This document shows, in pieces, positions 22,017-33,545 of a DNA stretch of 64,000 nucleotides. Source of the DNA: Stemphylium vesicarium (lineage: Eukaryota > Ascomycota > Dothideomycetes > Pleosporales > Pleosporaceae); contig QXCR01000133.1 in NCBI GenBank assembly GCA_004380135.1, positions 62,001 to 126,000 of the forward strand. Reading direction: 5' to 3'. Numbering within the stretch: position 1 is the first letter of the stretch; each line of letters opens with the position of its first letter. The notes under the pieces were generated by a model that did no database searches, was not told where the DNA came from, and saw only the letters and a program-made list of their open reading frames with translations. The position numbers were made by a program, and so were the translations under genes.

Positions 22017-25000
22017 TCATAATCCAAATTTCTCCATTCCCCGTCTCAAATCCTCCTCCGTACCCAACAAGTTCATAGGCCATGGGGGGACCTTGGTCTT
22101 GAAGACGAACCTCGTCTCCGTTTCGCCTTCACCACCACCGATTCCACTCTGCTGCCTCTGTTCAGGTTCATCCGGAGCATCAATATATCCGTCTTCCTCG
22201 GTAAGTCGAATGGGTCGCTTCGTCCTTCTCACATATGGTGGACCCCTCTTCATCTCAGCCGCCTTCTGCCATGCTGTCTCACAGCCCTTTGCAATCATAC
22301 CCGCGGTGGCCCAACCCGTCCTCTTCTCCGTCTCCAACAGACGGGTGATGATCCAGTCACGCTGTGCTGGGTCCTGGAAGGTGATGCCCGCGAAGAATAA
22401 GGACATGGATGCTTCAGTTAGTACAGCGCCCAGGAAAGGTGATAGATCCGAGGATATGGGTATCTGCATCCCAGCTGCTATGCGGCCGACAAAGTTACAG
22501 TATGGCGCCGTGGCTGAGGCGCATACCCCTGCAGCCATGTGTGCAGCGGGTGGCATGCCGGGATGGGAACGCAAGAGGATAATCTTAGCAAGATGGACCA
22601 GCGTCCACAGGATAGATATATCGTAGCTTCGGTGGGTGACTGCCGGCCCGAAAGGTGTCATGTTGCCTTTTTCATACTGTTTCCCTCCTGGAGCCGGTGG
22701 AGATATATCGTCTGGCAAAGGTGCAAAGCCTTCTGTGTTTTCCAGTATGTGCGTGACTGCTGCGTGTGCATCAGAGATCTTCTCCCATTCCGACACTGCA
22801 TTGTCATACGCTGCGGGTAGATCGGCGTGTTGTGGGTTAGGCATACTCGTTGTTGGTGGTGAAGATTTGTAGTTGGGGTTTTCATAACTGGATATCACAG
22901 GCGCGGGTGCAGGCGCGGGTGCCATGCCATAGAAGCTGGGCATTGGGGGCGGCGGTGGACGAGCTTGAGAAGATGAGCCTGGTGGGCCAGAGCCAGATGG
23001 AGGTTGACCAGTCCAGCCGGGTGGCGGTGGTCCTTTCCATCCCGGTGGCGGGCCTTGCCTATGCGCCGAAGGATCTGGGTGACTACCCGGTTTTGAGGGT
23101 TGACCTGGTGGACCACCTGGGGGCGGTCCCATACTGCCGAAACCAGGCATTCCGGGGCGAGGTCGCCAGCCGCGGTCCGCTTGAACTTGTCGGAGTTTGC
23201 GTGCTCTGTCTTTGACAGTGAAGTCCGCGATGCGAGCTAGAAGCAGTACAAGATGGTCGTGGCTGCCGTAGAGAGCATCGACTCGGCCGAGTGATGCACG
23301 TGGAGGACAGTCGGACCATTTGCGGAACGGGTTGCTGCCATGTCTTAGCTTTGATATGAAGAAGTTTCAATCATACTTACATTAGGCCATTTCCGCTTAC
23401 TATACTCTGAAAAACATCGTGTCTAGAAAACGACCAGAACAGATCCTGAAGCGTTTCATAACTGTTCAAATCCAATTTCGTAGGTAGGTTTGGCCTCGTA
23501 TCATGCCTTGCCCCATTGTCTTCGAAGACCATGCCGAAATCATCGTAGTTGACCTTCTTTCCCACAATTGAGCTCACGAGGGCTTCGTCCGGCATTAGCG
23601 TGTTCTCATTCAGCTTTTGCTGAAACTGCCGTTGATCTATGAGCATCTCTGGGTTTTGGTAGGGAAACTGTCGCTCCATGGCTGTTTGCGCCGCTCGCAG
23701 GCGTCTTGCCTCGCGGGTAAGCGACCGGAAATCGAGTTCAGTAATAAGCCGTTGAGCACCGACAAGATGGGTGCCCCATTTGACGTGTTCCGCCGTCCAA
23801 ACCTCATACCACGCGAGGAGTATGGACGTGGCTAACGTGAGCATCGATAGACGCCTCTGTGGATGAGACAGGGAGCGAACGAGGCGCTTGAGAGAGTACG
23901 CATAGTGCTTATAGGATGGTGTGATAGAGGCTCCTTGTAGACGTGCAATGTGCAGACTTGCAAGTGCTAACATGGCATGCAACAGGCCCTGATGACCGAG
24001 AGCCTTCAAGGGCAGCTTGTATGTCCATAGTCCTTGCTGAGCCGGGGCCGTGGCGCCTTCGAATATGAGAGTGGGGTCTCGAGGGTTACGTTCAAAGATC
24101 GATAGTGTAGGCGCTGTCTGTTAGGATGGTCAGTACCTTGCACCGGCCGGGTAAGTGTGATGGCTATGATGTCTATGAAGAAAGACAGCCTGATTATAGG
24201 AACCTCGTACGTGATAGAACGCCCTGCAATACCGAAAATAAAAAGCCCAGAAGAGTGTATTCCACTTACCACATGGATATAATGCGCAAAGACTCTGGCA
24301 GTCTTTGGATTACGCAAAGGGCTTGCCGTATACTCCGGTTTGTAGTGAGACAAAAGCCCGTCGTACAAGAACGCATCATAGCGTCTAATGCCGAGCTCGG
24401 TGAAGTTCTCCAAATGTATGCGGCGGATGTTGTTGAATTCTTTCGTCGTGAGCAGCGCGTTCTCATCTTCAGCATACTCTGCATCAACCATATCCTCGTC
24501 GGATTGCACATCCCAATAGTCGTCATCTTCGTATTCTACCGCCGCTTCGTCGAGCAACTGCGTGGGACTGGCGTGATCTTCTCCACCGAAACCGCTAAGA
24601 AGCAATTGTGGGTGGGTTTGCTGGGGCTGAGCCATGTCGATCGACTCTTCTGTACATCACAAGTCAGCTATCGCATTGGTTTTTACGGCAAATATCATGG
24701 CCAAGAGACTATAGGTGCATTGACTGTGGAATGAATCGGAGCATTTAGAGACATGCACGATATCTAAGAGGTAAGAACGGACGGGTGCTTAGACACGAGA
24801 AAAAAAGATAATAATAGTCATTGGGGTATACGAAGTATGTAACTAGACACGAGACATACCGAGAACAGGCTGTGGCATGTATTTTACATCCTGATTAATA
24901 TCATGAACGGGCATTTGAACGGAAGAGTAATTTGGATGGCTAAAGTCAGTATGAGAGATTGCTGGAGGGAAGTTATAGCTCCCAGCCTGGGATGAGTGCA

Positions 25001-25919
25001 TGGGTAGTTGAGGATGGCTGTTGTAGCGTTGAAATTCCGGTCTTGTGTCGGCATACTGAGGAAAGTGGTCGCTGCGCGGTGATACGCTGGAGTGCTGCCG
25101 ATAAACGTTTTCCGAGTCCTGCAAGCTGTCCGATCGATATGAATGTGGGTACATCTGCTGTCCCGGTAGAGAGCCCGCGGATTTCGGATCGTTGTCGCTG
25201 TTGTATGGAACAGAGACGGTTGGGTATGATGGTCCGTGGCTATACGGTATCGGTGCATGATAGCTAGCGTTTGAGTCTTGGCGGAATTGCGCTGGCGGAC
25301 TTTGCTGTACGGGAGAGGGCTGCGAAAAGTATGGTATGGTGGGTGCATGTGTGTGTGGTTGATGGTGGGGTGAGAGAAGAGGCTGTTGGTGGAGTGGTGA
25401 CTGTAGTGGCTGCTGATAAGCCTGCTCCTGTGTGTAGTTGAGATTTCCCCCAACAAACGCTTGCTGTGGCACTGAAGGCCCTGCACTGGACTGGGAGTCG
25501 ATGTGCGAGAAGTTGAAGTTGCTAAGGGGTCGTGGTTGTATTGAGGTGAGTGTACTTTCTGGGATCGGAACACTTGGCTCAGGACCGCGATATGGTTGAT
25601 TTCGTGTGCCAGGAAGCATCGATGTGTGGTACTGTATGGTACTGACTACGCCTGGGTGGTTTGGCCAGTCTCCGATGGGCGGTTTGAAGATGACACGCTG
25701 GTTGTACCCTTCGCACTGCCGTTTAGACTTGATGCAGTTTGCGCAAGTAGGTCTCTCTTCGCCACACTTTATGCGGCGTTTCCGGCAGGTGAGGCAACCA
25801 GTCTTGGTTCTCTTCCTCATCTTGGGGTTTGGTGCGGACCCTGGATTCCCAGTTGGTGAAACGTCACCGGGACCTCCCAAGGATGCGGCCGCCTGCACAT
25901 TCGCCATCTCTTCGAGCAT
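22017..25919 (-). CDS. Zn2Cys6 transcription factor with fungal-specific regulatory domain
   Basis: Four exons (24860-25919, 24271-24649 plus base 24270, 23381-24117, 22017-23334) join in phase to 1164 residues. The DNA-binding domain lies at about residues 38-72, with the six-cysteine spacing C-x2-C-x6-C-x6-C-x2-C-x6-C starting CLTCRKRRIKCG. A long disordered Gln/Pro/Ser/His-rich segment follows (about 100-350), then an acidic stretch (EYEDDDYWDVQSDEDMVDAE). A helical regulatory region resembling Fungal_trans_2 comes next (QGLLHAMLALASLHIARLQG, LSMLTLATSILLAWYEVW). The C-terminal part contains a Pro/Gly-rich linker (about 800-880) and a further helical block (ILWTLVHLAKIILLRSHPGM). It should act in the nucleus on CGG-type sites. 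Regulated genes cannot be inferred. A single gene is supported because every intron restores the frame. Confidence 0.88.
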
Positions 25920-28200
25920 GAAGGAATAGGAAGGGTAGGAGGCTAGTCTGATGGTATGCTTAGCAAGGTGTGACTAGGGACGAGGTGGGATACAAGGCTG
26001 GGTGGTAGTCATACCTAGGTAGTGCTTGATCTTGGAGGACAGCAACACAAGATCAACGGAATGATGTTGGTCCGCCTGAAAGCGGGTACAGCGAAGCCAA
26101 GAGTGGTCAACCTCGCGAAAGTGCCGATCTGTTGTGGAAGAGTGCTGCGGGGCGCCGACAACGAGGTAGTCAGATTGTCGAGTTTAGTGATAGGACAGGA
26201 GTGATGATTCCGTCTTGTGAGGAGTCAGGCCCTCGTATAAGAGACCAAAGGAGATAGACAGGGTGGCCGATCTTTCCAGCCGACGGGAACCATGTGGAGT
26301 TAGGGCTTCAAAGTTAGTTATAACGAGGTCGGAAGCACGCACCAGGTGTCAAACGCCGCTGGTGAAGACAAGAAAAAAAAGGGAGTCCGCGGCAAGGCGG
26401 ATGCTGTTTGCAAGGACGGGAAGGCTGTACGAAAAGTGGTAGCGCGCCCACAATGCCTACTTCAGGCGTCAAGAGGCCAGAGACAGTATGGATGGTCTAG
26501 ACTAGGTATGGAGCTATACTTCTCTAGGGGGAGGGACAAGGAACATGGGGGTTGATCCAGGGTGGGCAATTGGCGTCTGATGCAGAAAGAACGGGTGCGG
26601 ACACGGACTTGGGGATGTCTAGAAGAGCAGGGCAAGAAGGCATGTTTCGATTCGGCAGTAGTCGTGCGAGGTCTCTTCGGAGGGCGTGCCACTGGGCCGG
26701 GGGGTTAGGGAAGGCTTGCGCTAGGACTGTGGAGAGGGCCGCCCGCAGAAATAGAGATGAAGCTGGCGGCTGTGGAGGGATCAACGGATCTGATGCCGGG
26801 TAGGCTAATGAGAGGGGTATGATGGTATAGCTTGAACGTAGGCTCGCAGCCAATTCGCCCGATGCTAGCAGCTCGATGCATGGAGCAGCAAAAGTTGTTT
26901 GGTCGCGAGCGTTGGGGGGTGACGGACGGTGGGCTGCAGTGGGTGAAGCTAAACATCACACGCCTGCCACGCTCCTGCCCGAGTTCGGACGACTCCACCC
27001 ACGCTTTACCGAGGAGACGCTCCTCCCTCCGTCACCCACTGTCCCTGTCCGGCACAGCAGCTCTTTTGGATGTGCTCTGCTCCACAAGTGGTACGTCTTT
27101 TGCCTATTAGGCGTCTTGCCCGCTGTCAGCAAGAGCATCCTTCGCGCCGATATGTTTTTGTTCGCGCGCGTGGGCAGCAGTGACGTGCTGCAGGGTGGAA
27201 CGTGGGACTCGGAGACAACTGCCTTGCTTCTGTCTCCACAACACCAACCTTGTTTCTGCTGGAGACGCACAAAAGACAATGTGTGCGACTGCGACTGCGA
27301 CTGCGACTGTTCGTCACGTGCATATGTGCCTCTACACGCCTTGTGCCTGTCTATGTCGGGCGTTGGCATTGTCTGGCTCCCGCGGAGGCTGGCCTCCAGC
27401 GCACTCGCCCTGGTCACTGGTACATGCCCAGCTGGCCGCCAGCCGCCATCACCCTTTTCGCGACTACGCAAAGACTTGCCACGATGGCCTCCTGCTCCGC
27501 TGCCATAGGGCCCTGCTGCTTCTAATATCTGGCTCTGCCACTAGGGGAAGCTCACCCGAAGGAGCATGGCGTTGATCGACTGATGGCGTGCGGTGGCCGA
27601 CAAGCTTAACCATCCGCCAGTACCCATCCCGTCAACCACCCTACCGGACTCGCTCTTTGCACGCCCCAGCTGTCCCTTAAACCCGCAGGTGCGTGCGATG
27701 CAAGTGCCGACAAGCTGCAAAGCCTGCTTCGCATTCGTAGCGGGCTCCCACCAAGCTGAGGCAGACTGACTTGTCAACCTCCGCAATGATGAGCCTCTAC
27801 CCTGTGGACCACGCTCCTACCCGCTTATGTGCCATGTTATGATTTTCGCCCAGGAACCCTGTGGACCCGGCACCTGGGCGCGCATCAGCCTCCAATTATG
27901 ACATGTCTGCATCCATTATTCGCTTTTACGCCGAGTTGCCACGAGCCTCTGCTGCACTTCGGAAGCGAGACCCTGTCTTCGCGGTATCATTACCGCATAT
28001 TCTCCAATGTGCGCCTGGCTCACTTCGGCATTTCCGACCTAGCTGATGATCCAGAGCGATCACCGCCCGCGCTCTGGTCAGGTCCAGAGCTGCTCTCTCA
28101 TCTTGGCCGCAGAACTTCGCACTCGAGATTGCGAATGCGGTTGCGACAAGACTCACAGTCCATCACCAGCCTCACTCGTTGCCGCTAATGCAATTCACTG
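25920..28200. other. Gene-poor stretch upstream of the Zn2Cys6 gene
   Basis: No frame here shows convincing codon structure or splice signals. The first kilobase is probably promoter and long 5' leader of the regulator. A short hexanucleotide repeat (about four TGCGAC units, near 27288-27310) is the only ordered feature. Overlapping frames on both strands at 26830-27510 are likely chance frames in GC-rich DNA. Confidence 0.4.
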
Positions 28201-30138
28201 CATCTTCACACCATCAGTCTATTAGTGCTGCATCTACCCACTTACCCCGAGTCAGCCAGAAACATAATTCTGCCTTGATTTCCTTTTCAAAAGTCAATAC
28301 CAAAAGGGTGAGGTGCTAGTCACCGTTTGCTGATAGGACAATATATTGGTCAGCTCGGCGCAACTGCGGATCTGCTCAGGCGGGCAGCCACCCAAACAGG
28401 TGACCGGTTCGACGGCAGCGGGTATTTTTTCCGCAGCGGATTTACGGTGCTCGAACAAGAGCTATCATTAGGATTGCCCAAGTGTCCCTTAATGACGTAG
28501 TCATGGCTCTCCAGCCCGCCGGCAGGGGCTAAAAATGCGTCAGTTTAGGCAAGGTTCCGGGCCCGAGAGATCATGTACTTTACAATCTAGCTGCAAAAGC
28601 AGACCAGATTCCGAGTCATCGGTAGCCCCCGACGACGAGAGCCTTTAATTCGGGCCTCACCGATGAGGGTGGCCATGTCAGCTTCCAGGCTGTTCGGAAT
28701 CAACAGCTGAAGAAGAACAAACCCTCCAAGCTTCAGCAAACAGCATCACCGAGCTGAGAGGTTGGGACACTGAACTCAACCACACGATATCCCAAGCGGA
28801 TCTCAGGACCCACACGCATCGCGTGCTTGTGATGCAGGGGTGAAAGGTTGTTCGGGTCTTGGCTCCCACGAGGCGCGCTTTGGGCGCAGGGCGAGCGACC
28901 GCCACTAGGCCAGCCCTTATCCGTGAAGGGCAAAATTTAGCGACTTGAACCCTTCATGGGGACCTTAAACTTCCAGATGCACTGATGCCCTATCCACACC
29001 CGTCATCCGCTTACTACTTTGGATGGCTGATTGGCAGGCCCTCCCCACATTTTCTATACTTTTCCGTCAGGTATTGCGAACAACACGTGATCAGAGCAAG
29101 ATCTTGATGATCAGAGAGTGGTGTCATTTGCAACTCCACATTGAACTGATTGCATCGCAGATTCAGTTACAGATGTTCTTGTTACCAGTTTTTGCTTGAG
29201 GCAGTTATTTCCTTTACTACTGTACTATGCTAACGGGGAAGCCTGTGGCTTGAGAATTAGCAAATTGCATCGTTGCTTCTTCAACCCACCTATGCTCCGT
29301 GGCGTCTCTTCGAATGTCACTAGCGAGACCGGCCAATGCCTGTCGCGTAACAAAAACGCTGTTCCGTACGGCTGTACGAGCCCAGGCTTTTTCGAAGAGG
29401 CCCTCGACAAGTTCACAAGAACGCACAGGTATGCTCGCAAATAGTCTTTCTGTGGAAGTCGTTCATCATACTACCGTGCCCCTTTTTATGGGACAGAACG
29501 TCATCGCAACGCGTCTATTTGTGGTACGACTGTAATCTCGGTGATCATCATTCGCATTACAATCGCTGCACTCTCGACCGATGTTGCGGGGTCTTGAAAT
29601 GATTTGATCTTATGCAGGTACAACCATTCTTCTAGCACCACTGCGCACACAACATGATGCTAGTATACCCTTCGCTCTACACCACACGGATGCCCGGGTA
29701 CGATACGCGGTGTCAAAGCAGAGCCAAGCCAGACCTGGTGGACGCCCGAGCCTGCACCGTAGCATCCCACCTCATATCCGTTACTGACGCGCAGCGTTAT
29801 GACTGGTCGCGGTAACGTTGTTTCATTCTCGGATCCAACCCAGGGGAGATCCATCCCCAGATTCTGGCGCTCGGAATCCTACCGAAGGGACGGGGCGCAT
29901 CCGTAAGACGCTTCGGTGTCTGACCTTGATCGGCTACCCATGTCGGGAATCCTGGTAGCCTCCACGCACACTATCGCAACGACACTCGGTTCTATTGCAA
30001 CGGTTCGCTCACTCATGATTGAAGCACTGCCGGAGATAATTGTTTTGTGTACAGCCGTACGAGGATTCGGGTTTCTTCTTTGTCATCCACACACATCCAT
30101 TACCAATTACTTAAGAGCATCAAAATCGTCTTTCCTTC
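28201..30138. other. Gene-poor stretch, possible decayed repeat
   Basis: Nearly 2 kb with no supported gene, RNA or paired terminal repeats. The mix of GC-rich and AT-rich patches could reflect old, mutated repeats, but I cannot name an element. Confidence 0.35.
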
Positions 30139-30257
30139 ACATACGACCATAGGTTCAAGAATATAGCGCTTCCCGTTCGCTCAGCGGTACTCAAGCTTGT
30201 AACCGGCGGATTAGTAGTCAGGTGGGTGACCACTGGCGAATCCCCGCTGTTGTATGT
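30139..30257 (+). rRNA. 5S ribosomal RNA, dispersed single copy
   Basis: About 119 bases with the fungal 5S pattern. The 5' end ACATACGACCATAGG pairs with the 3' end GTTGTATGT. The internal control region is recognisable (CTTCCCGTTCGCTCAGCGG, then TAGTAGTCAGGTGGGTGACC and ACTGGCGAATCCCCGCTG). A T9 tract follows immediately at about 30257-30265, as expected for RNA polymerase III termination. The gene stands alone in gene-poor DNA, consistent with the dispersed 5S genes of filamentous ascomycetes. Some positions differ from the most common ascomycete 5S, so a variant or weakly decayed copy is possible. Confidence 0.87.
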
Positions 30258-31527
30258 TTTTTTTTCTCGCATTTTGCATCATGTCTGGGCACACAGCATC
30301 GGTGTCTCCGTCGTATCCATCCAGAGCCTGGAGTTTTTCTTCTTTTGGGGGCAGTGTCGTTGCGTACGTCGCTTACGCCGACTATCCGCGCGTCCGCCGG
30401 CGCCAGTGCCTGGACGAGTTCAGTGCGGGGCTGCGAATGCGAGAGCAAAAATTGGCACGTCACTCTTATCGCCTTTTCGGTTGATGTTGCCTCTTCTGTG
30501 TTGGTTGAATCTGATAACCGCAAAAGAGGTGAGTCCAGTGTTAAAGCCGCGGAACAGTTGAGGAGCTCGGTGTCCGCGAGCATCTCGATAAATCCGATCA
30601 TATTCTCCATGGTCGAGTCATTTGCCATTCTCTTCTTCAATTTGAATATATATTTCTCAGATTAAATAGTGAAATTGCAATCAAGGTGAGACCACACATG
30701 CGAGTTTTTGGCAGACTTGGCTCTCGAGGCGGATACGCGATTATCCTGAACGCATCAGCCTCCTTCAGGATCTGCAGAAGCCAATATATGACTCGAACAT
30801 CGTCCTTCGGAGAAGATCTCTGCACGCTTGTCCTGTGACACCTCGAGTCCGATTTGATCGCAGTCGACGTAGTAGAGCGATGTCCTCGCAATCTCTCAAG
30901 CGAGAGGAGAAATTAACAGCAGCCTGGATAGAGACTCCGTAGTTGACACGTTACTCACATGCGATTAAAATGGCCGTATAGCTCTTTCGAGTGTTCTGGT
31001 AACGCATTCCTTGAGTGTCGCTTTTCTGGAAACTCACATCAATTGCTAGATGAATTTGCCCAGAGTTGACTTTTATGGCTATTGTCGCATAGACTTTGCA
31101 GTATTAGAGGTTTTATGACCTCTCTCCACAGTTTGAATAGCCTACGATGGATGTTTGCGACCGTTTGGTCCGGCTGTGTTGAATGAAAGAGAAGAAATAT
31201 TAACAATAGCGATCAGATGGAAGGATACGTCATCTATTGGCTTCTGTGATAACGACATATTAGAGACAGACTTGCAAGAATGTTTCGACATTTGCACTCA
31301 TCTAGTGATCTTGGTTGATACTTACTTGGAATGTGAGTCAGCGTGAAACTGCACACATCCACAAAAGGAGCACATATAACTATACAAGAAGAGTCAACGA
31401 TCTCAAAAACTGAGTGCTTAGGTATAGACAGTTAACAGCTTGCAAATGAGAGTGACAAATTCTAGCCACTTATTCTTAAAAATGAGCGCCCGGAAGTTTC
31501 GTCTTGAAAGAGCGGTATAGCATGTGA
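30258..31527. other. Gene-poor stretch downstream of the 5S gene
   Basis: Moderately AT-rich DNA with only short frames. Apart from the T run that ends the 5S gene I see no feature. Confidence 0.4.
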
Positions 31528-32493
31528 TCTTTATGCACGGTTGATGCTGGATGTGGCGCAGACAATCGTGGTACCTTCGTTGCTGCTGCCTGCTTGACTG
31601 TGCCACATAAAGTTTCACGTTGTACACATCCCCTGTTAGCATGGCAAAGACATACCACGCGCACCATCAGTACCATAGGATATTTTGCACGCGTTTTTGC
31701 CATACTTTTCTTCCTCGCACTTGCAGTTGGGCTTTTCAAGGATATCCCCAAGCTCTTCACATTCCGTGACGCGCATCCCGGGAGGCCTGATGTAAACTGG
31801 AATCCTAAGCGTATCTCACACCAAGCGGCATCTGACATGCATCAATATGTCCTACTCGATGACACAGCCTGGTTTGACAATGATGGGATACCACTCTTCT
31901 ACAGCGCATGGAGAGCGAAGCCAGGCCCAGTATCTCCAGAGCCTGCCTTTCGATCCGCCTTACTCAAATATGGAGCACGAGTAACATGTTGGCCCAGTAC
32001 CAACGACGGTGTCTGGATCAAGCAGGCTGATTTAGTCGATATGAACTTCCTAGCAGTATCTCGTTTTGAAAACACGCCCCGGCAGTTCAGCACCACAGCG
32101 GAAGATCAGTTCTGCAAGAAGCTCAGAATGATAGGTGCTGAACTCTGGATCATTCCACCGCCATTTGAGGAGAGAGCGCATTTGGAGCCGGAGCAGTTCG
32201 CATGCGATACCCTAGAGGAGTGCTTTACACCCGACGTTGCCTTTCCGTACTTCATTGCGTGGCCGCAACACGAAAAAGCCGCATGCTATGTTTCTGTGAC
32301 GGAGGCCGAGAAGAAGACTAATTCCTTGTTGAATGGCTGGCACAGAACCATGAACATGGATGAGAAGTGCGGCGTCATCATGAGTCTCGGAGGTAAATGG
32401 TGTCATTGCAAGAGCGAGTATCTAGATCTCCAAGACCTGGATTGGGGAGATTGGGATCACCGAGAGGATATATGTGGTTCTTTCGGATACTGA
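31528..32493 (+). CDS. Hypothetical single-pass membrane protein, 5' end unresolved
   Basis: The frame is open from 31528 to the stop at 32493 and has good codon character, but no ATG occurs in frame until 31837. The translated upstream part includes a clear hydrophobic segment (YFARVFAILFFLALAVGLF), so that region is likely genuine and the start probably lies in an unseen upstream exon, or has been lost. The remainder, about 220 residues, is soluble and Cys/Trp-rich (AELWIIPPPFEERAHLEPEQ, CGVIMSLGGKWCHCKSEYLD, WGDWDHREDICGSFGY). It looks like a type II membrane or secreted protein of unknown function. I do not recognise the family. Confidence 0.5.
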   Translation, partial: SLCTVDAGCGADNRGTFVAAACLTVPHKVSRCTHPLLAWQRHTTRTISTIGYFARVFAILFFLALAVGLFKDIPKLFTFRDAHPGRPDVNWNPKRISHQAASDMHQYVLLDDTAWFDNDGIPLFYSAWRAKPGPVSPEPAFRSALLKYGARVTCWPSTNDGVWIKQADLVDMNFLAVSRFENTPRQFSTTAEDQFCKKLRMIGAELWIIPPPFEERAHLEPEQFACDTLEECFTPDVAFPYFIAWPQHEKAACYVSVTEAEKKTNSLLNGWHRTMNMDEKCGVIMSLGGKWCHCKSEYLDLQDLDWGDWDHREDICGSFGY

Positions 32494-33053
32494 GATTTGG
32501 AACCTGAAGAATTAGGTTTTGCAGCTGGATAGTTTGGTTGAGTAGGTAAGGGTTGGCAGGCGACGGACATGGTTTGGTAAAACGCAGGTGAGTGACGAAG
32601 GGGCTAGCAATGGCCCAACATTTCCACATCCGGGTGGATGGAGATGAGGATGTTTTGGGCGAAAGCCGTAATGACCAAGTAACTCACTATGGTGAATTCT
32701 CGGTATCGTTCCACGAAGGAGAGCGGCAAGTGAGCGGAAGACCTAATCGGTTGTGACAGCTTCAAATTGCAACTGCGTAGGTATGTTTGATGACATAGAA
32801 GAACAGAACCTAGTCGGTTACATCCCCGATTCTGAACGGGTGTTCTGCCAGACGAAGGTCCGTGGTGACTCCCAGTAGTTCTATTCCCTGGTTCAGAGAT
32901 TTCTAAGTGGGGTAGTCAAGGTACCCCGCCACGACGTATTCCTACAGTCGAATTGTCAAAAGTTTCACCTCTGCCTCCAGCTTCAGGACGCGCTTTAGGT
33001 CATATTGTTAAGAAGTTATAAATTTACTAACGGTTCTTTCTTTCATCAATTCA
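32494..33053. other. Intergenic stretch
   Basis: About 560 bases between the hypothetical membrane protein and the tRNA. No gene supported. Confidence 0.4.
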
Positions 33054-33151
33054 TCCGATATGGTCTAGTGGCTAGGATTTGCCGCTCTCATTCGCAGAGT
33101 CAGTTCACTGTTCAGTGCCGGCAAGGCCCGGGTTCGATTCCCGGTGTCGGA
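33054..33151 (+). tRNA. tRNA-Glu(CTC) with intron
   Basis: A 7-bp acceptor stem pairs 33054-33060 (TCCGATA) with 33145-33151 (TGTCGGA). The A box starts TGGTCTAGTGG. The anticodon stem pairs TGCCG (33080-33084) with CGGCA (33119-33123). The anticodon is CTC at 33087-33089. A 27-base intron (33091-33117) follows A37, the canonical position. The T arm CCGGGTTCGATTCCCGG contains the B box. A T5 terminator lies at about 33160. CCA is not encoded, as expected in eukaryotes. It should decode GAG. Confidence 0.93.
33091..33117 (+). other. Intron of tRNA-Glu(CTC)
   Basis: The 27 bases starting TTCGCAG lie between A37 and C38 of the tRNA and break the anticodon loop. Removing them restores a standard seven-base loop. 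Confidence 0.85.
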
Positions 33152-33545
33152 AAACAATCTTTTTGTCTCTTTTGTGACCGTTTCAATATCTCGACGTTTC
33201 TTTTTGCCCAAAGTCACGTGCTACTTTTTTTTCTCTGGTAGTCAGTCGCGGCATGATAGGCTTGTGCCAATCAAGCCTATGAGTGATAGAGGGGCTATTT
33301 TGCATCCAGAAGAACATAGAGCAGGTTTCAACACGAAGAATCAGTAACGTTGAATCGAAATATACGCAGGTGGTATTGTACCCAAAGACAACGCCACCCA
33401 GAGCGAACTATGTTGAAGTACAATGACATACAAAAAAGACTAACCCGGAAATCGTCATTTGGCTCAAGTTACAGATAAAGGATGCCCAGACATGCTTCGA
33501 CGCTGCTCAGATCACCAGACTCCCACGAAATAATCATACTCGCCC
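33152..33545. other. Intergenic stretch after the tRNA
   Basis: The first 30 bases hold the polymerase III terminator T tracts. The rest has no supported gene. Confidence 0.4.

Noticed and set aside
26840..27575. Overlapping 90-210-codon frames on both strands
   Set aside because: Frames coincide on both strands in GC-rich DNA, with low-complexity translations and no splice or family support.
32815..32850. T-arm-like hairpin CCCGATTCTGAACGGG
   Set aside because: The loop does not fit the B-box consensus on either strand and no tRNA body surrounds it.
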